Source: Actinomycetes bacterium (lineage in GTDB: Bacteria > Actinomycetota > Actinomycetes > Actinomycetales > Microbacteriaceae). Taken from it: a DNA stretch of 5,239 nt. Both the position numbers and the translations under genes were made by a program. The stretch spans positions 1 through 5,239 of the forward strand of contig JAEWJG010000248.1 of assembly GCA_023386675.1 (NCBI GenBank), read 5' to 3'. The notes under the pieces were generated by a model, which ran no database searches, was not told the DNA's origin, and saw nothing but the letters and a program-made list of their open reading frames with translations. This document shows, one piece after another, positions 1-5,225 of the stretch; positions within the stretch are counted from its first letter, which is position 1, and each line of letters begins with the position of its first letter.

Positions 1-1
1 G

Positions 2-1498
2 CAGCCGACCGCGCAGCAGCCGACGGCGCCGGTGCCGCCGGCCCAGCACACCCCGCCGGCCCAGCACACCCAGCCGACGCAGCCGGTTCAGCCGCAGCCG
101 TACGGGCAGCCCTACGGCCAGCCGTACGGGCAGCAGCCGCAGCAGCCGCACTACGGCAACGGCGCCTTCGGCCAGCCCGCCGGCTACGGCCAGCAGCCCT
201 ACGGCGCCGACGGCCACCAGCAGGCGTACGCCACCGCTCCCGGCGCGCCCGCAGCGCCCGCGACGGCGCCCGCGCAGAAGAAGCGCGGCAACACCGGCCT
301 CATCATCGCGACCCTCGCCATCGGCGCACTCGTCGGCGGTGTCGCCGGCGCCGGCGCCGGAGTCGGCATCTTCGCCGCCACCGACGCGGGCAACGCGACC
401 ATCAAGACGGTCTCCGGCCCGCAGAACATCACCGTCAACGACTCGAACAATGCGAGCACCGTCACGGCCGTCGCTGCGAAGGCATCCCCGAGCGTCGTCA
501 CGATCTCGGTCACCGCGTCCAGCTCCGGCGGCACCGGCTCCGGCATCGTCCTCACCTCCGACGGCTACGTCCGCACCAACACCCACGTCGTCACCCTCGA
601 CGGCCAGGCCAGCAACGTGAGCGTCACGGTCACCGACAACGACGGCAAGATCTACACCGCGAAGGTCGTCGGCACCGACCCGACCACCGACCTCGCCGTG
701 ATCAAGCTGGACAACGCTTCCGGCATGACCCCGATGACCTGGGGCGACTCGAGCAAGCTCAACGTCGGCAGCACCACGGTCGCCATCGGCGCCCCGCTCG
801 GCCTCTCCGGCACCGTCACCGACGGCATCGTCTCCGCTCTCAACCGCTCCATCAGCATCGCTTCGTCCGCGGCGCCGAAGGGCGACTCGAACAGCGGCGG
901 CGGCAGCCAGAACCCGTTCAACTTCAACTTCCCCGACCAGGGCGGCTCCGGCTCGCAGCAGCAGCAGACGCAGAGCACCGGCACGATCTCCCTCCCGGTG
1001 ATCCAGACCGACGCGTCCATCAACCCGGGCAACTCCGGCGGCGCGCTGCTCAACAGCAAGGGCGAGCTGATCGGCGTCAACGTCGCCATCGCGAGCGCGG
1101 GGGGCTCCAGCACCGACGGTTCGCAGTCGGGCAGCATCGGCGTCGGCTTCGCCATCCCGTCCGACCTCGCGAAGCGCGTCTCCGACGAGATCATCAAGGA
1201 CGGCAAGGCCAGTCACGGCCTCCTCGGCGCCTCGGTCGCCGACGCCAGCAGCGACGCGAAGGCCACCACGGTCGGCGCGCTCATCAAGAGCGTCAGCGGC
1301 GGGGGAGCGGCGGCGAACGCCGGCCTCAAGGCGGGTGACGTGGTCGTCAACTTCGACCACACCCCGATCACCGACGCCACCGACCTGACCGCGCAGGTGC
1401 GCGCGAAGGCGGCGGGCTCCAAGGTCGACATCACCTACATCCGCGGCGGGCAGACCAAGACCGCTTCCGTCACGCTGGGGTCGCTCCCCGCGGAGTGA
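2..1498 (+). CDS. HtrA/DegP-like membrane-anchored serine protease with one PDZ domain (5' end missing)
   Basis: This is an S1C-family protease expected to act on misfolded or specific proteins outside the membrane. Residues are numbered from the GTG at 32, which is probably internal because the frame stays open to the window edge with the same Gln/Pro-rich composition. Residues 1-82 are a Pro/Gln/Tyr/Gly-rich cytoplasmic tail. KKR at 83-85 precedes a membrane segment at about 88-116. The protease domain (about 145-385) shows the full triad: His185 in TNTHVV, Asp220 in DPTTDLAVIKLD and Ser335 in NPGNSGGALL. A disordered Ser/Gly/Asn/Gln-rich insertion (about 275-317) separates the SALNRSIS strand from the serine strand. 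One PDZ domain fills 396-486, with GLLGA as the probable peptide-binding loop. The domain order matches actinobacterial HtrA/PepD-type proteins. The family is secure; which paralogue it is and its substrates are unknown. A hairpin terminator candidate follows the stop. Confidence 0.95.
   Translation, partial: QPTAQQPTAPVPPAQHTPPAQHTQPTQPVQPQPYGQPYGQPYGQQPQQPHYGNGAFGQPAGYGQQPYGADGHQQAYATAPGAPAAPATAPAQKKRGNTGLIIATLAIGALVGGVAGAGAGVGIFAATDAGNATIKTVSGPQNITVNDSNNASTVTAVAAKASPSVVTISVTASSSGGTGSGIVLTSDGYVRTNTHVVTLDGQASNVSVTVTDNDGKIYTAKVVGTDPTTDLAVIKLDNASGMTPMTWGDSSKLNVGSTTVAIGAPLGLSGTVTDGIVSALNRSISIASSAAPKGDSNSGGGSQNPFNFNFPDQGGSGSQQQQTQSTGTISLPVIQTDASINPGNSGGALLNSKGELIGVNVAIASAGGSSTDGSQSGSIGVGFAIPSDLAKRVSDEIIKDGKASHGLLGASVADASSDAKATTVGALIKSVSGGGAAANAGLKAGDVVVNFDHTPITDATDLTAQVRAKAAGSKVDITYIRGGQTKTASVTLGSLPAE
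35..70 (+). repeat. Perfect 18-bp tandem duplication inside the protease gene
   Basis: CCGCCGGCCCAGCACACC occurs twice head to tail (35-52 and 53-70) and encodes PPAQHT twice. It lies in the low-complexity cytoplasmic tail. Exact identity at the DNA level suggests recent duplication by slippage or unequal recombination. Confidence 0.9.
95..130 (+). repeat. Three 12-bp repeats encoding QPYG
   Basis: Units at 95-106, 107-118 and 119-130 each encode Gln-Pro-Tyr-Gly. The first and third are identical (CAGCCGTACGGG); the middle one differs at two third positions. Looser Tyr-Gly-Gln motifs continue to about 205, making this tail repetitive in both DNA and protein. Confidence 0.9.
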
Positions 1499-1520
1499 GC
1501 CACCGCTCCGGACCAGCCGG

Positions 1521-1551
1521 AGGGCCGGCCCGCCACGGGCGGGGCGGCCTT
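1521..1551 (+). terminator. Candidate hairpin terminator after the protease gene
   Basis: The left arm GGCCGGCCCGCC (1523-1534) pairs with 1538-1549 across a 3-base ACG loop, with a single G-G mismatch at 1528/1544. A-U and G-U pairs extend it to 1521/1551. It starts 22 bases after the stop codon. There is no long T run, only TT, as is common for high-GC actinobacterial terminators. An alternative GGCGG/CCGCC hairpin (1543-1556) overlaps it. Termination is inferred from structure and position. Confidence 0.6.
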
Positions 1552-1590
1552 CCGCCGTCATGGCGCTCCCGGTTTCGGCGCAGGACCGGC

Positions 1591-1599
1591 TGATAGGCT
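1591..1599 (+). promoter_or_regulatory. Candidate extended -10 promoter element for the glycosyltransferase operon
   Basis: TGATAGGCT fits the TGnTAnnnT extended -10 pattern of housekeeping sigma factors. It lies 30 bases before the ATG at 1630, between the candidate terminator and the operon. No convincing -35 is seen (GGTTTC at a 17-base spacing is poor). Such short matches arise by chance, so this is tentative. Confidence 0.3.
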
Positions 1600-1629
1600 C
1601 GACGCCGACCCGCGACACCGAAGGACCAG

Positions 1630-2673
1630 ATGACGGACGAAAGCGTTGACACCCTCCCGGGTGTCTCGTATGTGATGCCCGTCCTCAATGAGGCCACCCA
1701 CGTCCGGGCCGCCGTGGACAGCCTTCTCGCGCAGGACTACACGGGCCCGTTCGAGGTCACCATCGCCCTCGGCCCCAGCATCGACGGCACCACCGAACTG
1801 GTGGAGGAGCTCGCCGCCGTCGATCCCCGCATCCGCGTCGTGGAGAACGTCGTCGGTTCCACCCCCGCGGGGCTCAACCTCGCCATCCGCGAGTCGCGGT
1901 ACCCGGTCGTCGTCCGGGTGGACGCGCACAGCGTCCTTCCGCCCGACTATGCGCGTATCGCGGTCGAGACGATCCTCGAGACCGGTGCCGACAACGTCGG
2001 CGGCCTGATGGATGCGCAGGGGACGACGGATTTCGAGCGCGCCGTGGCGCGCGCCTACGGCAGCCGGGTGGGTCTCGGCGGCACGAAGCTGCACGTCGGC
2101 GGCGAGGCGGGACCCGCCGAGACGGTCTACCTCGGCGTCTTCCGACGCGACCGCCTGCTCGACGTTGGCCTCTTCGACGAAGAGATCAAGCGCGGGCAGG
2201 ACTGGGAGCTCAACCGCCGCATCCGCACGGCAGGCGGCACGGTCTGGTTCACTCCACGGCTGAAGGTGACCTACCGGCCCCGCCCGAACGTGTACCGGCT
2301 GGCGCGGCAGATGTTCTCGACGGGCATCTGGCGCGGGGAGCTGGCCCGCCGCTTCCCGGCGTCCAACGGCCTGCGCTACTTCGCGCCTCCGGTCATGGTG
2401 GTCGGCGTCGCGGTCGGCACGCTGCTCGGCATCGCCGGCATCGTGCAGGCCGCGTTCGGGGCGGCTCCGTGGCTGCTGTGGGGTTTCGCCATCCCCGCGC
2501 TGTACGCGCTCGTCGTGATCGTCTCGGCGGTGCTGTGGGGACGGCGTGACGGTTTTCGCCCGTTCCTGTGGTTTCTCGTAGTCTTGCCGTGCATCCATTT
2601 CAGCTGGGGGATCGGCTTCGTCCTCGGATACCTGTCGCTCACCCGCAACATCACGGCCCACACGGGAAGGTAG
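1630..2673 (+). CDS. Family 2 glycosyltransferase, ExoA-like, with C-terminal membrane helices
   Basis: This 347-residue GT-A enzyme probably transfers a sugar from a nucleotide donor to a lipid-linked or surface-glycan acceptor at the cytoplasmic face. The fold opens with SYVMPVLNE (13-21). GPSIDGT (48-54) stands where many relatives have a DGSTDGT-type motif. The metal-site region reads RVDAHS (96-101), the DxH form I associate with succinoglycan ExoA-type enzymes rather than strict DxD. GQDWELNRRI (189-198) is the acceptor/base motif, followed by YRPRPN (215-220). Three hydrophobic segments follow at about 252-273, 281-303 and 311-337, suggesting a membrane anchor. The ATG at 1630 has GAAGGA at 1620-1625, four bases upstream, slightly close. 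The next gene begins two bases after the stop. The donor sugar cannot be read from sequence; the family call is firm, the ExoA similarity likely. Confidence 0.9.
   Translation: MTDESVDTLPGVSYVMPVLNEATHVRAAVDSLLAQDYTGPFEVTIALGPSIDGTTELVEELAAVDPRIRVVENVVGSTPAGLNLAIRESRYPVVVRVDAHSVLPPDYARIAVETILETGADNVGGLMDAQGTTDFERAVARAYGSRVGLGGTKLHVGGEAGPAETVYLGVFRRDRLLDVGLFDEEIKRGQDWELNRRIRTAGGTVWFTPRLKVTYRPRPNVYRLARQMFSTGIWRGELARRFPASNGLRYFAPPVMVVGVAVGTLLGIAGIVQAAFGAAPWLLWGFAIPALYALVVIVSAVLWGRRDGFRPFLWFLVVLPCIHFSWGIGFVLGYLSLTRNITAHTGR
2664..2670 (+). promoter_or_regulatory. Ribosome binding site that fixes the start of the phosphatidyltransferase gene
   Basis: GGGAAGG lies five bases before the ATG at 2676, inside the last codons of the upstream gene. 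It supports 2676 over the in-frame GTG at 2568, whose 36 extra residues overlap the upstream gene by over 100 bases and look like out-of-frame translation (His/Pro/Arg-rich). Confidence 0.75.
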
Positions 2674-2675
2674 GC

Positions 2676-3494
2676 ATGACCGCACCCGGACCCTCGGCGC
2701 ACGGCGCCCGTCCGTCCTCGATCGCCGAGCTGCGGGCGGTCGCGCAGCCCCCCGAGGTGCGCGGTCGCCGCAACGCCGAGCACTGGACCGCGTCCCTGTA
2801 CCTGCGCAACCTGTCGCCGTACCTGACGTGGTTCCTGCTGAAGACATCGATCTCGGCGAACGGCGTGACCGGACTGATGATCCTGACCGGATGGGCGACC
2901 GCCGCATCCCTGCTCATCCCCGGCATCGCCGGCGCGGCGCTCGCGCTCGTGCTCGGCCAGCTGCAGATGCTGGTGGACTGCTGCGACGGTGAGGTCGCGC
3001 GCTGGCGTGGCACGTCGTCACCGGCGGGGATCTTCCTCGACAACGTCGGCCACTACTCGACCGAGACGCTCATCGCGATCGTGCTCGGCATCCGGGCCGC
3101 GGGCTACCCGCTCGAAGCGCCGCAGGATTTCCTGTGGACGAACCTCGGCACCCTGCTGGCCCTCGTGATCGTGCTCAATAAGGCCCTGAACGACATGGTG
3201 CGCGTGGCGCGCGCCAACGCCGGGCTGCCGAAGCTCGCCGACACGCAGTCGGAGTACGCGCCCACCCACGGCCTGGTCGCCACGCTGCGCCGGGCGGCCC
3301 GGTTCCTGCCGTTCCACCGCCTGTACCACTCGGTCGAGCTGACCATCCTGATCTTCGTGTTCTCGGTCGTCGGCCTGTTCATCGGCGCCACCCTCGCGGA
3401 CCGCATCCTCCTGGTCGCGCTCGTGCCGCTCTCGATCCTGGCGCTGGTCGGCCACTTCGTGACCATCATGGCCTCGCGGCGGGTCCGTGGCTGA
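2676..3494 (+). CDS. CDP-alcohol phosphatidyltransferase-family membrane enzyme with an altered signature
   Basis: Family members replace CMP on a CDP-alcohol with another alcohol, or use CDP-linked groups to form phosphodiesters, within the membrane. This protein has 272 residues. The signature D-x2-D-G-x2-A-R-x8-G-x3-D-x3-D is recognisable: D101, D104, G105, A108, R109, G118 and D122 are present, but the last position is His126 (FLDNVGHY) instead of Asp. Two hydrophobic stretches precede the motif (about 61-82 and 84-100); further ones lie near 128-142, 153-170, 219-239 and 243-265, consistent with the usual six-helix topology. The N-terminal 45 residues are polar, followed by a region rich in aromatics. 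It starts two bases after one glycosyltransferase and overlaps the next by eight bases, so its substrate is probably linked to glycan assembly rather than bulk phospholipid synthesis; that is inference. Family confident, substrate unknown. Confidence 0.88.
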   Translation: MTAPGPSAHGARPSSIAELRAVAQPPEVRGRRNAEHWTASLYLRNLSPYLTWFLLKTSISANGVTGLMILTGWATAASLLIPGIAGAALALVLGQLQMLVDCCDGEVARWRGTSSPAGIFLDNVGHYSTETLIAIVLGIRAAGYPLEAPQDFLWTNLGTLLALVIVLNKALNDMVRVARANAGLPKLADTQSEYAPTHGLVATLRRAARFLPFHRLYHSVELTILIFVFSVVGLFIGATLADRILLVALVPLSILALVGHFVTIMASRRVRG

Positions 3495-4371
3495 GCTGCC
3501 CGCGGTTGCGGTCGTCGTGCTCACGCAGGGCACGCGGCCGGCCGAGCTGCGGCGCGGCCTGGAATCCGTGCTCGCTCAGCAGGGCGTGGTGACGGACGCG
3601 GTCGTCGTCGGCAACGGCTGGGATCCGGCGACCGCCGACCCGCCGCTGCCCGCGGGCGTGCGCTCGCTGGCGCTGCCGGAGAACGTCGGCATCCCGGCCG
3701 GGCGCAACGCGGGAGTGCCGCTGGTCACCGGCGAGTGGCTGTTCTTCCTGGACGACGACGCGGACATCCCGTCGCCGACCTTCCTCGCCGACGCGGTGGC
3801 CAAGCTGAGCGCCGACCAGGGCATCGGGATGCTGCAGCCGCGCCTCCGTGTCCCCGACGGCGCCCCGGCGCCGCGCCGGTGGATCCCGCGCATCCGCAAG
3901 GGCGACCCGGAGCGGTCGAGCAACGTGTTCGCCGTGCTGGAGGCGGTGATCGTGATGCCGCGGGCGGTGTTCGACCGCGCCGGAGGATGGGCGGCCCCGT
4001 TCTTCTACGCGCACGAGGGCATCGACCTGGCTTGGAAGGTGTGGGACCAGGGAAAGCGCGTGTGGTACGCCGGCGACCTCGTCGCCGAGCACCCGTCGGT
4101 CTCCCCGACGCGGCACTCGTACTACTACCGGCTCAACGCCCGGAACCGCGTGTGGCTGGCGCGGCGAAACCTGCCCGCCGTGCTCGTCCCGCTCTACGTC
4201 GGATCGTGGACCGGCATCCAGCTGCTGCGCTGGTTCCGCAAGCCGGCCGTGCTGCGCGCCTGGTTCGGCGGCTGGGCCGAGGGCTGGCGGACGGACCCGG
4301 GCGAGCGGCGTCCCCTCCGCTGGCGTACCGTCGCCCGCATGACGGCCGCCGGCCGCCCGCCGATCGTCTGA
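3487..4371 (+). CDS. Family 2 glycosyltransferase
   Basis: This 294-residue GT-A glycosyltransferase begins at GTG 3487, overlapping the upstream stop by eight bases. The overlap suggests translational coupling, and the ribosome site is weak (GGCGGG near 3478-3483). The fold starts at once with AVAVVVLTQG (6-15), so little room exists for a later start. NVGIPAGRNAG (66-76) is the nucleotide-binding region typical of rhamnosyl- and galactofuranosyl-type relatives. FFLDDDADIP (87-96) carries the metal-binding Asp residues. HEGIDLAWKV (176-185) matches the acceptor/catalytic-base region, followed by AEHP (200-203). The C-terminal part has a mildly hydrophobic stretch (229-249) between basic residues, perhaps a peripheral membrane contact, then an Arg/Trp-rich tail. 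It is probably the last gene of the three-gene operon, since the palindrome array starts about 18 bases after its stop. Donor and acceptor are unknown; a rhamnosyltransferase is one possibility. Confidence 0.9.
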   Translation: MAELPAVAVVVLTQGTRPAELRRGLESVLAQQGVVTDAVVVGNGWDPATADPPLPAGVRSLALPENVGIPAGRNAGVPLVTGEWLFFLDDDADIPSPTFLADAVAKLSADQGIGMLQPRLRVPDGAPAPRRWIPRIRKGDPERSSNVFAVLEAVIVMPRAVFDRAGGWAAPFFYAHEGIDLAWKVWDQGKRVWYAGDLVAEHPSVSPTRHSYYYRLNARNRVWLARRNLPAVLVPLYVGSWTGIQLLRWFRKPAVLRAWFGGWAEGWRTDPGERRPLRWRTVARMTAAGRPPIV

Positions 4372-4389
4372 CCGCGTTACGTCAGCGCC

Positions 4390-4448
4390 GAGGCGCGCGT
4401 GGTTGCGGTCGAGAGGGGCGCCGTGACCGCCAGGTCGCGCACGCCGCG
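4390..4448 (+). repeat. Repeat unit 1 (degenerate)
   Basis: The opening arm GAGGCGCGCGTGGTTGCGG and the closing AGGTCGCGCACGCCGCG are recognisable but diverged. This edge copy lies 18 bases after the last glycosyltransferase stop codon. Array-edge copies are often the most decayed. Confidence 0.7.
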
Positions 4449-4462
4449 TAGCCGTCGGCGCT

Positions 4463-4521
4463 GAGGTGCACGTTGTTGCGGCCGACACGCCGCGAGGGAG
4501 CGCAACAACGTGCACCTCGCG
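4463..4521 (+). repeat. Repeat unit 2: perfect 18-bp inverted repeat, best hairpin in the array
   Basis: GAGGTGCACGTTGTTGCG (4463-4480) is the exact reverse complement of CGCAACAACGTGCACCTC (4501-4518), around a 20-base loop. It is the first intact copy downstream of the operon and could stop transcription in either direction, although no T run follows. Confidence 0.93.
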
Positions 4522-4532
4522 GTGACGGCGGT

Positions 4533-4590
4533 GAGGTGCCGTTGTTGCGGTGGACACTCCGCGCGAGAGCGCGAGGTCGTGCACCTCGCG
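4533..4590 (+). repeat. Repeat unit 3 (58 bases, AGGTCGTGC-type closing arm)
   Basis: One base is missing from the opening arm (GAGGTGCCGTTG). The closing arm is GAGGTCGTGCACCTCGCG, so only the outer part of the stem can pair. Its closing arm matches that of unit 12. Confidence 0.88.
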
Positions 4591-4604
4591 GTGCGTCGGC
4601 CCCT

Positions 4605-4663
4605 GAAGTGCTGGTTATTGTGGTCGAAGCGCCGCAAGTGAGCGCAACAACGTGCACCTCGGG
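4605..4663 (+). repeat. Repeat unit 4 (decayed opening arm, intact closing arm)
   Basis: The opening arm GAAGTGCTGGTTATTGTG has five changes against the consensus, while the closing arm CGCAACAACGTGCACCTC (4643-4660) is perfect. Most of the changes break pairing. Confidence 0.85.
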
Positions 4664-4676
4664 GAGCGTGGATGGT

Positions 4677-4732
4677 GAGGTGCAGGTTGTTGCGGCCGAC
4701 ACGGCCGCTAGTTCAGGGGCGCATTTCCTCGC
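4677..4732 (+). repeat. Repeat unit 5 (decayed closing arm)
   Basis: The opening GAGGTGCAGGTTGTTGCGG is good. The closing half is strongly diverged (GCGCATTTCCTCGC), the reverse situation of unit 4. The right boundary is approximate. Confidence 0.75.
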
Positions 4733-4746
4733 AGTCAGACGGCGGT

Positions 4747-4805
4747 GAGGTGCACGTTGTTTCGATGGATGAGCAGGGATAAGGCGCTAGGTCGTGCGCC
4801 TCGCG
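4747..4805 (+). repeat. Repeat unit 6 (GGCGCTAGGTCG-type closing arm)
   Basis: The opening arm GAGGTGCACGTTGTTTCG is followed by a diverged centre that has lost the GTCGAC core. The closing arm AAGGCGCTAGGTCGTGCGCC is shared almost exactly with unit 7, suggesting duplication or gene conversion between neighbours. Confidence 0.87.
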
Positions 4806-4818
4806 GTGCGTCGGCGGT

Positions 4819-4877
4819 GAGGTGCACGTTGTTGCGGTCGGCACGCCGTGACAAGGCGCTAGGTCGCGCACCTCGCG
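4819..4877 (+). repeat. Repeat unit 7 (GGCGCTAGGTCG-type closing arm)
   Basis: It has a consensus opening arm and a near-consensus centre (GTCGGCACGCCG). The closing arm AAGGCGCTAGGTCGCGCACC pairs only with the outer opening bases. Confidence 0.9.
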
Positions 4878-4891
4878 GGGGCGCGGTTGGC

Positions 4892-4950
4892 GAGGTGCAG
4901 GTTGTTGCGGTCGACGCGCCGCACGTCAGCACAACAACGTGCACCTCGCG
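4892..4950 (+). repeat. Repeat unit 8 (long-stem type)
   Basis: The opening arm GAGGTGCAGGTTGTTGCG pairs with CACAACAACGTGCACCTC (4931-4948 region) apart from two unpaired positions. Neither change is compensated in the opposite arm. Confidence 0.9.
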
Positions 4951-4964
4951 GGGGCGCGGTTGGT

Positions 4965-5020
4965 GAGGGGCAGGTTGTTGCGGTCGACACGCCCGCTCGT
5001 GCGCGGGCGCGTACCTCGCG
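4965..5020 (+). repeat. Repeat unit 9 (56 bases, with its own inner hairpin)
   Basis: The centre holds GCCCGC (4991-4996) and GCGGGC (5003-5008), a perfect 6-bp stem with a 6-base loop, not seen in the long-stem copies. The opening arm GAGGGGCAGG and closing GCGTACCTC pair only poorly with each other. Confidence 0.85.
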
Positions 5021-5034
5021 GGGGCGTGGGTGGT

Positions 5035-5093
5035 GAGGTGCACGTTGTTGCGGTCGACACGCCGCGAGGGAGCGCAACTACGTGCACCTCGCG
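5035..5093 (+). repeat. Repeat unit 10 (long-stem type, near copy of unit 2)
   Basis: It differs from unit 2 by only two substitutions: GTCGAC in place of GCCGAC in the loop, and CAACTACG in place of CAACAACG in the closing arm. The second breaks one base pair of the otherwise perfect 18-bp stem. The two copies lie 572 bases apart. Confidence 0.92.
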
Positions 5094-5096
5094 CAG

Positions 5097-5152
5097 GCGT
5101 AGGTGGGGGGCGCGGTGGAAACGCCCCGCGGTGCGGGGACGCGTATCTCGAG
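5097..5152 (+). repeat. Repeat unit 11 (degenerate, unit 9 type)
   Basis: The opening arm is barely recognisable, but GCGGTGGA, the centre and the closing CGCGTATCTCG align without gaps to unit 9 over 56 bases. CCCCGC (5124-5129) and GCGGGG (5133-5138) form an inner hairpin. The spacer before it is only about 3 bases, suggesting a small deletion. Confidence 0.6.
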
Positions 5153-5166
5153 TATCCGTCGGTGGT

Positions 5167-5225
5167 GAGGTGCACGTTGTTGCGGTGGACACGCCGTGAC
5201 AGTGCGCGAGGTCGTGCACCTCGCG
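5167..5225 (+). repeat. Repeat unit 12 (AGGTCGTGC-type closing arm)
   Basis: It has a consensus opening arm, centre GTGGACACGCCG, and closing GCGCGAGGTCGTGCACC as in unit 3. It ends 14 bases before the window edge, and those 14 bases resemble the array spacers. Confidence 0.92.

Larger units (their letters stand above)
4390..5225. repeat. Tandem array of about twelve 59-base palindromic repeats
   Basis: This fills the gene-free right end. Ten units are clear and two degenerate. Each typically begins with GAGGTGCACGTTGTTGCG, continues GTCGACACGCCG, and ends in a GTGCACCTCGCG-type closing arm. Seven of the twelve are exactly 59 bases plus a degenerate first copy of the same length; others are 56 or 58. 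Start positions are 4390, 4463, 4533, 4605, 4677, 4747, 4819, 4892, 4965, 5035, about 5097, and 5167, a period of 70-73 bases except near 5097. Spacers of 11-14 bases are themselves related (GTGCGTCGGCGGT-like or GGGGCGCGGTTGG-like), so the true repeat is a tandem unit of about 72 bases. The last 14 bases of the window look like another spacer, so the array probably continues. Possible roles are transcription termination, RNA structure, protein binding, or a REP-like mobile palindrome family. The array is seen directly; its function is unknown. Confidence 0.93.

Noticed and set aside
32..34. GTG at 32 as the true start of the protease
   Set aside because: The frame is open to the window edge with the same Gln/Pro-rich composition and no ribosome site is visible just upstream, so the start is most likely outside the window.
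1646..1674. TTGACA, 17 bases, TATGTG: promoter-like pair
   Set aside because: It lies inside the first codons of the glycosyltransferase, and the -10 half matches only three of six bases. Starting there would lose the protein's beginning, and no later start preserves the N-terminal strand.
2568..2675. Upstream GTG start for the phosphatidyltransferase gene
   Set aside because: It would overlap the previous gene by over 100 bases and add a His/Pro-rich stretch unlike the family; the ATG at 2676 has a good ribosome site.
1558..2907. Minus-strand 449-codon reading frame
   Set aside because: It is antisense to the ExoA-like glycosyltransferase, Arg/Asp/Ala-rich and without recognisable domains, while the plus strand has clear GT2 motifs.
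3466..4584. Minus-strand 372-codon reading frame
   Set aside because: It lies opposite the second glycosyltransferase, is Arg/His/Pro-rich with no fold signature, and runs into the repeat array; typical antisense shadow in GC-rich DNA.
4735..5175. Minus-strand 146-codon reading frame and other frames in the array
   Set aside because: They are translations of the repeats, the frame changes between units because periods are not all multiples of three, and no domain or convincing start is seen.
4390..5225. CRISPR array
   Set aside because: Spacers are only about 11-14 bases and are similar to each other, the repeats are 59 bases and variable, and no cas gene is present.
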